DNA of 64,000 bases. It comes from Streptomyces asiaticus (GTDB taxonomy: Bacteria; Actinomycetota; Actinomycetes; Streptomycetales; Streptomycetaceae). The notes beneath the pieces are model-generated. The model worked only from the letters and a program-made list of their open reading frames with translations. It did no database searches and had not been told where the DNA came from. Shown here piece after piece: positions 1 through 8,847 of the stretch. The stretch spans positions 1,054,001-1,118,000 of the forward strand of contig NZ_JAGSHX010000001.1 in assembly GCF_018138715.1 (NCBI RefSeq), given 5' to 3'. Within the stretch, counting starts at the first letter, position 1. Each line of letters starts with the position of its first letter. A program made the position numbers and the translations under genes.

Positions 1-298
1 CGACTGGTACGCCCACCAGGAGGCCGAGCCCCCAGCCGATCAGAATCCGGCGGCTGGAGGCGATGATCGAGTTGGTGAGCGTTCCGTCGCCCGCCAGCTC
101 GCCCGCCGCGGACAGGGTCGCGCTCGGGGAGGCGACGAGTGAGGGGCCGTAACTCATCGAGAGCAGCTGCCAGACGCCGATGCCGACGAGGACGGACACC
201 GCGTACACGGCGAGGGTGCGCAGTCTGAGCCGGGCGGCCTGCAGGGCGCGCCGCTCGGTGCGCGGCTTCGGGGTGGCGTCGACGGTCATGGTCGTCAT
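1..298 (-). CDS. ABC transporter permease, SsuC/TauC type (5' part only)
   Basis: Inner-membrane subunit of a nitrate/sulfonate/taurine-type importer. Only the first 99 residues are in the window; the gene runs off the left edge. After a basic N-terminus there is a hydrophobic segment (LAVYAVSVLVGIGVW) and then the family's periplasmic/second-helix part (SPSATLSAAGELAGDGTL, SSRRILIGWGLGLLVG). The ATG overlaps the stop of the upstream ATPase gene as ATGA, so the two are translationally coupled. The family call rests on this N-terminal segment and on the neighbours. The substrate cannot be read; the divergent oxygenase genes suggest an aromatic compound. Confidence 0.85.
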   Translation of the reverse strand, partial: MTTMTVDATPKPRTERRALQAARLRLRTLAVYAVSVLVGIGVWQLLSMSYGPSLVASPSATLSAAGELAGDGTLTNSIIASSRRILIGWGLGLLVGVPV

Positions 299-1149
299 CG
301 TTCGTCCTCCGGGCCGCGTTCTGTGTCGAGTCCCTGGTCGCGCAGTGCCTTGCGTACCTCTTCGCCGATGTCCTGCCGCAGACTGCGGCGCAGCTCCCGG
401 GCCGCCGGGTCCGACTCGTCGCGCGGCCTGGGCAGGTCCACGGTGTAGACGGACTTGACGGAGCCCGCGGGGCCGGCGGTCATGACGGCTATGCGGTCCG
501 CCAGGAGGATCGCCTCGTCGATGTCGTGGGTGACGAACACGACGGTGCAGCCCGAGGCCTGCCACAGGCGGGCCATCTCCTCCTGCATCACCTGCCGGGT
601 CTGCGCGTCGAGCGCCCCGAACGGCTCGTCCATCAGCACGACTTGCGGCCGATTGGCCAGCACGCGCGCGATCTGCACGCGCTGGCGCATGCCGCCGGAC
701 AGCTGGGCGGGGTAGCGGTCGGCGCAGTGCCGCAGGCCGACAAGGCCCAGATACTCGTCGGCCAGCGCCGTCTGCTCGGCCCGGGACTTGCCGCGCATAC
801 GAGGGCCGAACGCGACGTTCTGACGGACGGTCAGCCAGTCGAAGAGGGCCTCGCTGCTCTGGAAGACCATGCCGAGCTCGGGATCGGGCCCGGTGACGGG
901 CGTGCCGTCGACGGTCAGGCTGCCCTGGTGCGGTCGCACGAACCCGGCCAGTGCGGACAGTAGCGTGGACTTGCCGCAGCCGCTCGGCCCGAGCAGACAG
1001 AGGAACTCACCGGCGGCGATGTCGAGCGAAATGTCGCGTACGGCATGGAAAGATCCGAACCGGATGTCGACGCCGTCGACGTGCACGGCCGCGCCGTGCC
1101 CGCCCTCGGACGTCGCGGGGGACAGGTCGGCCTCGATGGCCTTCGTCAT
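295..1149 (-). CDS. ABC transporter ATP-binding protein (SsuB/TauB type)
   Basis: Cytoplasmic ATPase that powers the importer, 284 residues. Walker A is GPSGCGKST, the signature is LSGGMRQRV, Walker B is VVLMDEPFGALDAQ, and the switch histidine is in FVTHDIDEA. All are intact. The start is the ATG preceded by GAAGGGA; it overlaps the stop of the binding-protein gene as TGATG. The 3' end overlaps the permease start. The reading frame is also open upstream into the binding-protein gene, but that is a high-GC artefact and not a fusion. Confidence 0.93.
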   Translation of the reverse strand: MTKAIEADLSPATSEGGHGAAVHVDGVDIRFGSFHAVRDISLDIAAGEFLCLLGPSGCGKSTLLSALAGFVRPHQGSLTVDGTPVTGPDPELGMVFQSSEALFDWLTVRQNVAFGPRMRGKSRAEQTALADEYLGLVGLRHCADRYPAQLSGGMRQRVQIARVLANRPQVVLMDEPFGALDAQTRQVMQEEMARLWQASGCTVVFVTHDIDEAILLADRIAVMTAGPAGSVKSVYTVDLPRPRDESDPAARELRRSLRQDIGEEVRKALRDQGLDTERGPEDER

Positions 1150-2147
1150 CACGATCCCTTCGTCTGCTGGGTGAACCAGCCGCGCAGCGCGGTCCTGGCC
1201 ACATCCGGCCGGGACTTGGCCTTGCCGGTGCTCGACATAGAACTGAGCGGTGGCGGTGTACGTCTTGAGGTCGGCCGAGGTGATGTCGCGCACCCCGAAG
1301 TCGATCTCCTTGATCGCCTCGACGGTCTGGGCGGTGGGGATTCTCGCGGCCTTCTGCGTGGCCGCCGCCGCGTCCGGGTCCGACTCGGTGCGCCGGGCCG
1401 CGTCCTGCAGGGTTCTGGCCACTTTCGCGGCGATGCTCTTGTGGCTGCTGAGCCAGGAGTTGTCGGCGATGAGCCACTGGGCGTACGACACCCCGTAGTC
1501 GCCGGTCGTCCCCACGATCCGTCCGCCGAGCTCGACACCCTTCTCGGGCCAGGGGTCCCACAGGACGTACGCGTCCACGTCGCCCTTCTGCAGCAGAGCC
1601 GGGATCTCGGGCGGATCGGCGGTGATGAACGTGACCGACTTCTTGTCGATGCCCTTCGCCTCCAGGAACCGGGTCGCCGCGAGCTCGGACAGGCCCGGCA
1701 CGACGGCCACCTTCCGGATCTTCACCGGTGAGCCGGTCTTCGGGCCGAGGACGACCTTGAGGTAGCGGCCGGACTGCTCGTAGACGAGGAGCGAACGCAG
1801 GCCGGGGTGCTGCTGCAACTGGCCGATCGTGGTGGTGTCCGAGTTCCCGGCCAGCTGCACCTGGCCGCCGGCGAGCGCGTCGACGCCCTCGCCGCCCCTG
1901 CCGAACTGGACCAGCTGGACCTTGACCCCGTGCTTGGCCCACAGTCCCTGCGCATCGGGGAGGAAGAAGGGCGCGAAGGACGGGTCGATGCCGACGGCGA
2001 CGCGGACCGTCGGGCCTTCGGTACCGCCGCCCCCGCGGCGGAGTCGGTGGTGGCCGCGCCGCACGCGCTGAGCGAGACCGACGTGACGGCGGTGAGGAGG
2101 GCGACGACGCACGTGGCGGAGCGTCCTCTGCTGGCCTGTGGCTCCAT
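1149..2147 (-). pseudogene. ABC substrate-binding lipoprotein (NMT1/SsuA type), two frameshifts
   Basis: Extracellular ligand-binding lipoprotein. The start ATG follows GAGGTG. The signal peptide ends in the lipobox LSAC (MEPQASRGRSATCVV...SVSLSAC). The mature part, with PTVRVAVGIDPSFAPFF, SGRYLKVVLG and PPEIPALLQKGDVDAYVLW, lies in another frame, so a one-base shift falls near 2014-2030. The last part (KAKSRPDVARTALRGWF, QQTKGS) is in a third reading after a shift near 1224. The summed length (about 332 residues) and end point match its paralogue at 8783-9778, so only single bases appear lost. It is either decayed or affected by consensus errors. Confidence 0.75.
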
Positions 2148-2393
2148 GAGCACCTCGATGGGTGGTGGCGGGAATGCGCGCACCGTAGAACGCGGCGGGG
2201 CGGGCGCGCATGGACGGTGGTCCGCTCAGCGGGACACGACCTGCCCGGCGACCGCCGGCCGCTGCGCGGCAAGTGCCCGCCGCCGGGCGGTCTGCTGGGC
2301 GGAACGGTTCCGTAGGCGGTCGCGCCGCCTCACTCGATGCTCATACACAGGCTCTCAAGGCCATGCATCGACTGCAGCAGGAGGTCACGCACG

Positions 2394-3623
2394 ATGACGA
2401 AGGGTGAAGGTTCGCTCGCCCCCAAGGGCAGAAGCCGGTCCGGGCGCGGGCGCGGAGGGCAGCCCGGTCGGCAGGAATGGACGTCGTGGCCCCACTACGA
2501 CGCGGCGGCCGCGGGATTCCGCGGTTACTGGTATCCGGTCACCTGGTCCAGCCAGATCACGGGCAAGCCGCTCCCGTTCACGATCTGCGGCGAGAACATC
2601 ACGCTGATCCGCGACGGCGGAAAGGCCTACGCTCTGCACAACCGCTGCCCGCACCGCGGGGTGCCGCTGTCCGAGGGCAACCAGCAGTTCCCGGGCACTG
2701 TCAGCTGCCCCTACCACGGCTGGACGTTCGACCTGCCCACCGGCAATCTGGCCGCGGTCATCACCGACGGGCCCGACTGCCGGCTGACCGGCAAGGTCCA
2801 GGTGCAGACATACGCGGTCGAGGAGCGCCTCGGCATGGTGTGGGTCTACATTCCCCTCGCCGACGAGGAGCCGCACCCCATCGACGAGCAGCTCCCCGAG
2901 GAACTCGTCTCCAACGCCTTCGTCATGGGCGGCCGTATCGAGCCCCGCAGCGGCAACTGGCGCTTCGCCTGCGAGAACGGCTTCGACGAGGGGCACGCCA
3001 AGTATCTGCACCGGACGGCCCTGTGGCGGCTGTTCAAGCCGATGCCGACCTGGAACATCACCCGGATCGTGCCCAGGGGCCGCTGGATCTTCCGCGTGCA
3101 GGACGAGGTCCACTGGGAGGCCGACTTCCCCGGCGTCGGCCGCTGGACAAACAAGCGCTGGTGGAAGCTGCAGCCGCCGAAGGAGACCTTCAACATCGGC
3201 AACACCGGCGCCGCCGACAAGATCAACCCGACGATCGAGGCCCAGGAGTTCCCCGGCTTCGCCTCCCTGTCCATGCCGGGCGTGCTGCGCATCGCCTACC
3301 CCAAGTTCATCCACTACGAGTTCTACGTCCCCGTCGACGCGGACCATCACCGCTACGTGGGCGTGATGGTCAACTTCACCGAGGGCTGGAAGACCCTCGG
3401 CTTCTACGCCAAGTACCTGGGCGCCATCCGCTGGCTGTTCCACGGACAGTTCTCCGGCCAGGACGCCTGGATGGTCGACGTCACCGACGCGCCCCCGGAG
3501 AGGCTCTACCGCCCCGACATCTCGCTGACCGCCTGGCGGAACCTCAGCGAGGAGGAATACGGCAAGAAGCTCGCCGCCGTCGGCGCCGGGGCCCCGGCCG
3601 AGAAGACCGAGAAGGAGACGTGA
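2394..3623 (+). CDS. Rieske-type aromatic-ring oxygenase, alpha subunit
   Basis: 409 residues. It would activate O2 and hydroxylate or demethylate an aromatic substrate, taking electrons from a reductase that is not seen here. The Rieske [2Fe-2S] ligands are Cys85-x-His87 and Cys105-x2-His108 (CPHRG...CPYHGW). The mononuclear-iron ligands lie in ENGFDEGHAKYLH (His201, His206). The start is the ATG with AGGAGG about nine bases upstream, not an earlier in-frame start. It opens the rightward catabolic chain and is divergent from the ABC transporter. This is one of the few intact genes of the cluster. It resembles phthalate/vanillate/toluenesulfonate-type single-component oxygenases; the exact substrate is not readable. 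Confidence 0.9.
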   Translation: MTKGEGSLAPKGRSRSGRGRGGQPGRQEWTSWPHYDAAAAGFRGYWYPVTWSSQITGKPLPFTICGENITLIRDGGKAYALHNRCPHRGVPLSEGNQQFPGTVSCPYHGWTFDLPTGNLAAVITDGPDCRLTGKVQVQTYAVEERLGMVWVYIPLADEEPHPIDEQLPEELVSNAFVMGGRIEPRSGNWRFACENGFDEGHAKYLHRTALWRLFKPMPTWNITRIVPRGRWIFRVQDEVHWEADFPGVGRWTNKRWWKLQPPKETFNIGNTGAADKINPTIEAQEFPGFASLSMPGVLRIAYPKFIHYEFYVPVDADHHRYVGVMVNFTEGWKTLGFYAKYLGAIRWLFHGQFSGQDAWMVDVTDAPPERLYRPDISLTAWRNLSEEEYGKKLAAVGAGAPAEKTEKET

Positions 3624-3648
3624 GGACACGCGCCGCACACTGCTCGCC

Positions 3649-3744
3649 GTGCTGGCCGGAGCCGCCCTCGCCATGGGGCTGCCCTGGGCCAGGAAGCGCT
3701 TCGAGCGCACCACCATGACCCAGGTCCATAGGATCAACCAATGA
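3649..3744 (+). CDS. possible small membrane-anchored protein between oxygenase and M20 genes
   Basis: A short frame reads LLAVLAGAALAMGLPWARKRFERTT and ends in an ATGA overlap with the next gene, the same coupling as the other genes in this chain. The hydrophobic head preceded by RR would suit a small anchored or exported protein. The best visible start is a GTG with no clear ribosome site. An upstream GTG would give a longer arginine-rich N-terminus only if two bases were removed. No homologue recognised. Confidence 0.3.
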   Translation: MLAGAALAMGLPWARKRFERTTMTQVHRINQ

Positions 3745-5093
3745 GTGGCGACGGACTGGCGGGACTCGACGCCCCCCGCCGCGCCTGGGCGGAGGAGGCC
3801 TGACGGCACGTCACCGGCGACCGTCTGCGCGACCTGATCATCGGGCTCGTCGACATTCCGAGCCCCACCGGTGACGAGGGCCCGCTCGCCACGCACATCG
3901 CGGACATACTCAAAGCCTCGGGATGCCGCGCCGCGGTCCAGCCGCTCGACGACCGGCAGGCCAATGCCTGGGCCAGGCTCTCCGGCGACGGAACCGGCCC
4001 CGACCTCATGCTGTACGCGCCGATCGACACCCTGACCGTGGGCGAGGAGAGCGAGGATCTCCCCTGGATCGGCCCGGAGCTACGGGACGTCATGCGTCCG
4101 CAGGCCACCGTCTACGACGACCTGGTGACCGGCCTCGGGGCGTCGAACCCCAAGGGGCACGCGGCCTGCGTGATGATGGCCGCCGAAGCGATCTCCCTCG
4201 CCGGGGCCCCGCTCACCGGCGACCTGGTCGCGGCGTTCGGCGCGGGCGGCATGCCCACCAACGCCCGTCCGGCCGGTACCCGCAGCAACACTGGGCAGGG
4301 CGTGGGCTGTTCCTTCCTCCTCGAGCAGGGGGTGTGGACCGACTACGCCCTCATCGCCAAGCCCGGCTGGACCGTCTCCTGGGACGAGGTCGGCCTCGTC
4401 TGGTTCGAGGTCACCGTCGGCGGCACGCACACCTACGTGGGTTCCCGTCACCGGCTGCCGTACGACAACGCCATCGCCCGCGCCGGCGAGGTCGCCCGGC
4501 ACCTGGAGGAGTGGTTCGTCGCCTACGCCGACCGCCACACCGGCGGCACCGTCGCTCCGCAGGGCATCGTCTCCTCCGTACGCGGCGGCTGGCCGCGCAT
4601 GGCGGCGGTCACCCCGGCCGCCTGCACCCTCAGGGTGGACCTGTGCGTCAGCCCCGACACGACCCCGATGCAGGCCAAGCGGGAGTTCACGGCCGCACTG
4701 GAGGCCATCCAGGACAAGATGCCCGGGCTCGACGTCACGGCCGAGATGATCCTGGGCATCCCCGGGACGCGGACCGGTCCGGACAGCTGGATCTTCCGGA
4801 GCGCGGCGGCCGGCTGGGAGGCCTTCGAGGGACGCGAGCACGAGGTGATCCACGGCAACAGCGGCGCCACCGACGCCAACATCCTGCGTGGTCACGGCAT
4901 CCCCACCGTGCGGGTCGGCATGCCGAAGGTCAGCGCCGCCGAGGCGTCCTTCGAGATCGACTTCGCGCGGGGCATGAACACCGTCTCCGTACGGGCCATG
5001 GAGAAGCTGACGCGCCATCTGATCCGTACGGCCGTCGACACCGCCACCCGGTCCCGCGCCGAACTGCACGAGCTGGAAGGAGAGCCGCAATGA
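3741..5093 (+). pseudogene. M20-family metallohydrolase with in-frame TGA near the N-terminus
   Basis: Reads as an M20 amidohydrolase/peptidase-like protein, about 450 codons. The ATG overlaps the end of the small upstream frame. After 20 codons there is a TGA (3801-3803), then the same frame continues without a break through LIGLVDIPSPTGDEGPL, YAPIDTLTVGEE, the dimerisation-domain region and HGNSGATDANILRGHGIPT. An internal restart (for example at 4008) would lose the first domain. Its stop overlaps the LigB gene start as ATGA. In a degradation cluster it may cleave an amide or ester of the ring-cleavage route; this is inference. A missing-residue check of metal ligands needs an alignment. 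Confidence 0.72.
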
Positions 5094-6051
5094 CCGAGAT
5101 CGTCCTCGCGGTGGGCGCGTCGCACAGCACGCTGATGAACACCCACTGGGAGGAGACCTTCCACAAGGACCGCGCGCCGAACGGTTCCGTGACGCGCTGC
5201 GCTCGGCACGCGACGAACTCGCGGCGGCACGCCCCGACACGGTGATCCTGGTCGGCTCCAACCACTTCCGCGGCTTCTGGCTGGACCTGATCCCCAGCTT
5301 CACGATCGGCGTGGGGGAGTGCATCGCCAGCGGTGAGTCCGGCACCCCCGAGGGACCCCAGCGAGTCGACGTGCCACTCGCCCGCTACGTCGCCAACTCA
5401 CTTGTGGAGGGCGGCCGTTTCGACGTCGCCTTCTCGGCTCGCCTCCAGATCGACCGTGGCCAGTCGCACGCGATCCAGTACCTCCTCGACGGCCTCGACG
5501 TGGAGATCGTGCCGCTGGTCGTGAACGTCTTCGCTCCGCCGCTGCCGACCCTGGACCGCTGCGAGCAGCTGGGCCGGGCAATCCGGGAAGCCGTGCTCGC
5601 GTTTCCCGAGGGCCGCCGCGTCGCCGTCATCGGCTCCGGTGGTCTTTCGAACCGCCTGCCTTGGCCGGACTGGCGTGATCCGCACGGCGAGGACGAGGAG
5701 TTCATGGTCGGCGCCTGGCTCAACGGCCGGGACAACTGGCAGGACTACGATGCCCGCCGCCGCGAGATCATCCGGGCTGCCGAGGCCGCGCTCAACCCCG
5801 AGTTCGACGACGAGTTCCTGTCCCTCGTCGAGCGCGGCCAGACGCACCGCATCACCGAATACACCACCGAAGCGCTTCAGAAGACGGCGGGCAACGGAGC
5901 GCAGGAGCTGCGCACCTGGCTGCTGATGGCGGCCCTGCTCGACCACGCACCCGCCCGCCGCCTGGTGTACGAGCCCATGCCCGAGTGGCTCACCGGCATG
6001 GCCGTCGCCGTCCTCGACCCCGCACGCACCACCCAGGAAAGGCAGCCATGA
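5090..6051 (+). pseudogene. LigB-superfamily extradiol dioxygenase (MhpB-like), frameshifted
   Basis: Ring-cleaving, iron-dependent dioxygenase. The first 29 residues (MTEIVLAVGASHSTLMNTHW) are in one frame. From near 5183 the reading continues in another frame as AERFRDALRSARDELAA then VILVGSNHFRGFWLDLIP. A one-base shift joins them without loss. Conserved LigB features seen are the early His in GASHST, GSNHFRGFW and the GSGGLSNRLPWPDW region. It overlaps both neighbours by ATGA. The class cleaves catechol- or protocatechuate-type rings meta to the hydroxyls, which fits the Rieske oxygenase upstream and the alpha/beta hydrolase downstream. Confidence 0.78.
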
Positions 6052-6904
6052 GCATCTGGACCCATCTGTCGGGCACCGACTACCGGCACGCATAGGTCGA
6101 CGCCGGCGGCATCAAGACCCGGGCGCTGCAGGCAGGTCCCGAGGACGGTGAGCACGTGGTGTTCCTGCACGCCACGACCGGCCACCTGGAGGCGTTCGTG
6201 AAGAACATCCCGGTGCACGCCGAGCGCTACCGCTGCCACGCCATCGACATGCTCGGCCACGGCTACACCGGCAAGCCGGACCGACCCGGTGAGATCCCCG
6301 CGTATGTCGAGCACCTGATGGCGTACCTCGACGCGGTGGGCGCCTAACACGCGCATCGGGTGGGCGAGTCGCTGGGCGGCTGGGTGTCGTCCTGGGCGGC
6401 GAGCGAGTACCCGGACCGCGTCGCTTCGCTGCAACTGCTGTGCATGGGTGGTACGAAGGTCAACCCGGCGGTGATGGAACGGCTGAAGACCTCGACACGG
6501 GCCGCCGCGCTGGAGGACGACACCTCCCTCACCCGCGACCGGCTGCGCCTGCTGTGGGCCGAGTGGGACGACGACTTCGGCAACGAGCTGACCGAAGTGC
6601 GGTACGAGATCTACCACGAGCCCGGCTTCCAGCGGAATCTGCACAATCTGCGGGCCCTGCAGGAGGTCGAGACCCGCGAGCGCAATTTGCTCAGGCCGGA
6701 CCGCATGGCCAGGATCAAGGCACCCACCCTTGCCGTGTGGGCCAACCAGAACCGTTCGGTGACGTCCCGGAGGCCGAAGCCATCGCCGCCGCCGTCCCCG
6801 GCGCCCGTCTTGAGATCTTCAACGAGTGCGGGCACTGGCCGCAGCACGAGAAGGCCGACCTGTACAACCCGCTCAGCCTGGCATTTCTCGCCGGGGTTTC
6901 CTGA
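6048..6904 (+). pseudogene. alpha/beta hydrolase of meta-cleavage type, two stops and a frameshift
   Basis: A C-C or ester hydrolase of the MhpC/BphD fold. The frame starts MSIWTHLSGTDYRHA, meets TAG at 6093-6095, continues (VDAGGIKTRALQAGPEDG), meets TAA at 6345-6347, and continues with the nucleophile elbow GESLGGW. Near 6755 the frame shifts and the C-terminus (GDVPEAEAIAAAVPGARLEI, ECGHWPQHEKAD with the catalytic His) is read in another frame. Three independent lesions make this the most decayed gene of the cluster. Both stops could arise from a single change in a Tyr codon (TAC), but other residues are possible. Its ATG overlaps the dioxygenase stop. Confidence 0.8.
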
Positions 6905-7022
6905 CCTCGTCGCGGTCACGGCCCAGGTCACCGCGAATTTACAGCTGGCACCATGGCCGTGAACGCGGGTTGCATGATTCCGTTTTCCCCCAGGGCGCCG
7001 GATTGACCGGGAGGTTCTCCCC

Positions 7023-7841
7023 ATGACCGTCACCATGGTCGGCCGCGCCGATACCGCCACTACCGCACCCGCCACTACCGCAACACCCCCTGCTGCGACC
7101 GCCGTTACCGATGCGATGAACTCGGTCCTGGGGAAAGTCAGGCCCATCCTCGAGGCATTCACCGCGGAGGACGCCACCCTCTCCCTGGCCGAACTGGTGC
7201 GCCGTACGGGCGTCGCCAAGGCCACCGTGCACCGGCTCGCCCAGGAACTGGTCGTGTGGGGCCTGCTGGAACGGTCGGGCTGTGACTACCGGCTCGGGCT
7301 GCGCCTGTTCGAGATGGGCCAGCGCGTGCACCGGCAGCGCATCCTGCGCGAGGTCGCCCAGCCGTACATGGAGGACCTCCTGCTGGCGACCCAGGAGACC
7401 ATCCATTTCGCCATTCACGACAGCCTGGACGTCGTATACCTGGAGAAGATCTTCCCGCACCGAGGGCTGAACGAGGAGTCGCGGGTGGCGGGCCGGCTGC
7501 CGCTGTACTGCACGGCCACCGGCAAGGCGATCCTTGCCTTCTCCCCGGCCTCGCTGTTCGCCGACGTGGTCAGGAACGGGTTGAAACCCTTCACCCGGCA
7601 CACGGTCACCTCACCTGGACGGCTGCGGGCACAGCTGGAGCGTATCCGGGCCGAGGGCCTCGCCACCGAGGCCGAGGAGATCCGTCTGGGCTACACGAGC
7701 ATGGCCGTCCCGGTCTTCGGCAGCCAGTCCTCCCTCGTCGGCGCTCTCTCCATCACCGCGCCCACCTACCGTATGGATCCTTCCGGGCACGCCGTCGCAC
7801 TGCGCGCGGCGGCTCTGGGGATCAGCCGGTCGTTGCGGTGA
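7023..7841 (+). CDS. IclR-family transcriptional regulator
   Basis: 272 residues. After an Ala/Thr-rich leader there is a winged HTH (LSLAELVRRTGVAKATVHRL, about residues 58-80), then the IclR effector domain (LREVAQPYMEDLLLATQETI, GKAILAFSP, GYTSMAVPVFG). IclR proteins commonly control aromatic-degradation operons, so it probably governs the genes on either side. The ATG has GGGAGG upstream. The TGA overlaps the GTG of the next gene (GTGA). Intact, with normal length for the family. Confidence 0.92.
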   Translation: MTVTMVGRADTATTAPATTATPPAATAVTDAMNSVLGKVRPILEAFTAEDATLSLAELVRRTGVAKATVHRLAQELVVWGLLERSGCDYRLGLRLFEMGQRVHRQRILREVAQPYMEDLLLATQETIHFAIHDSLDVVYLEKIFPHRGLNEESRVAGRLPLYCTATGKAILAFSPASLFADVVRNGLKPFTRHTVTSPGRLRAQLERIRAEGLATEAEEIRLGYTSMAVPVFGSQSSLVGALSITAPTYRMDPSGHAVALRAAALGISRSLR

Positions 7842-8380
7842 GCGCCGTACTCGAGGAGGTCCTCTCCCGGGCCCGGAAGCTGATCGGGCAGTGGGAGGAC
7901 GAGGAGTGCGGCGTGCTCACGGTGAAGGATTTCTGCCGCTACGCCGCCGCCGTCAACGATGTCGACTACATCCGCACCGCCCACGCCCAGGAGGCGGCGG
8001 GAGAAGCTGTCGAAGCCCCCGCCCTGTTCCTCTCCGGGACGCTGAGCTGGGAGGACGGCCCGGCGGAGGACGGACTGCGCCCGGAGGAACTGGCCGCCCG
8101 CGAGTCGCCGTGCACCCAGGGCCTGCGGGTCCGCCAGGTGCACGGCGGCCAGGCGGTGCGGCTGGGCAGGCCCGCGGTCGCGGGCCTGCGGGTCACCGCC
8201 ACCCGGGCGGTCACCTCCGCCGACCTCCGCCGCGGCCGCTCGGGTGAGTTCGTGCTGCTCGGCGTGACCACCCGCCACAGGGCAGAGGACGGAGAACACC
8301 TCATGACCGAGGACGAGACGATCGTGGTATTCGAAGCGCTCGACGACGCTCAGGACGACGAGAGCGGGGCCGCTGCATGA
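7838..8380 (+). CDS. MaoC/FAS1-like hotdog dehydratase, N-half subunit
   Basis: 180 residues, GTG start overlapping the IclR stop. It has the shape of the N-terminal half of two-part MaoC-type enoyl-CoA hydratases: LTVKDFCRYAAAVNDVDYI, EAPALFLSGTLSWEDGP, LRVRQVHGGQAVRLGRPAVA. Such halves pair with a second hotdog protein that carries the catalytic Asp/His, which is the next gene. It would hydrate or dehydrate a CoA ester downstream of ring cleavage. The stop overlaps the next ATG (ATGA). The call is by fold and context; the substrate is unknown. Confidence 0.7.
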   Translation: MSAVLEEVLSRARKLIGQWEDEECGVLTVKDFCRYAAAVNDVDYIRTAHAQEAAGEAVEAPALFLSGTLSWEDGPAEDGLRPEELAARESPCTQGLRVRQVHGGQAVRLGRPAVAGLRVTATRAVTSADLRRGRSGEFVLLGVTTRHRAEDGEHLMTEDETIVVFEALDDAQDDESGAAA

Positions 8381-8847
8381 CGGCCAAGGCGCCGGCCGCC
8401 CCGGTCGCCGGGCAGGTCTGCCCACCGCGCGCGTACTCCCACAGCAGGGTGCAGTTGTTCCGGTTCAGCGCCGTGTCGTGGAACGCGCACCGCATCCACT
8501 ACGACGCCGAGTTCGCCGCGTCGGAGGGCTTCGCGGACGTGGTCGTGCAGTCGACGCTGCACGGCGAGATGCTCGGTCGGTACGCGCTCGAGTGGGCCGG
8601 GCCCGGAGCGCGCCTCACGTAGGTGAGCTGGCGCAACCGCGCTACCGCCGTGGCCGGTGAGCCACTCACCTGGACGGGGATGGTGCACACGGCCGAGCCC
8701 TGTGACGGGGGAGCGGGGGTGACGCTCGACGTCTCGGTGCTCAAGGACGACGGCGCTCCCTGCGTCACAGGACAGGTCGGCCTTACTTGGCGTGCTGCTC
8801 GTACCAGCCCTTCAGCAGAGTCGTCCGCAGGTCGGGCGACTTCTTGA
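8377..8847 (+). pseudogene. MaoC-like hotdog dehydratase, C-half, with in-frame TAG
   Basis: Partner of the gene before it. The hydratase active-site region is visible as WNAHRIHYDAEFAASEGFAD (Asp and His) and VVQSTLHGEMLGRYALEW. A TAG at 8620-8622 stops it after 81 codons, yet the frame goes on as VSWRNRATAVAGEPLTWTG and GVTLDVSVLKDDGAPCVTGQ to 8847. The last 65 bases overlap the convergent binding-protein gene, so the natural end may have been replaced. As read, the hydratase would lack its C-terminal part. Confidence 0.68.

Noticed and set aside
295..2147. A fused binding-protein/ATPase polypeptide
   Set aside because: The frame is open only because stops are rare at this GC. The ATPase has its own start with a ribosome site, and the binding protein ends in another frame at TGATG.
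3741..3803. A 20-residue leader peptide followed by a separate M20 gene
   Set aside because: No start with a ribosome site lies soon after the TGA, and the M20 N-terminal sequence (RLRDLIIGLVDIPSPTGDEG) begins at once in the same frame.
3801..8622. Stop-codon recoding (selenocysteine, pyrrolysine or readthrough) in the catabolic genes
   Set aside because: All three stop codons are involved, in unrelated families, with no SECIS-like or PYLIS-like structure evident. Frameshifts accompany them, so decay or sequence error is simpler.
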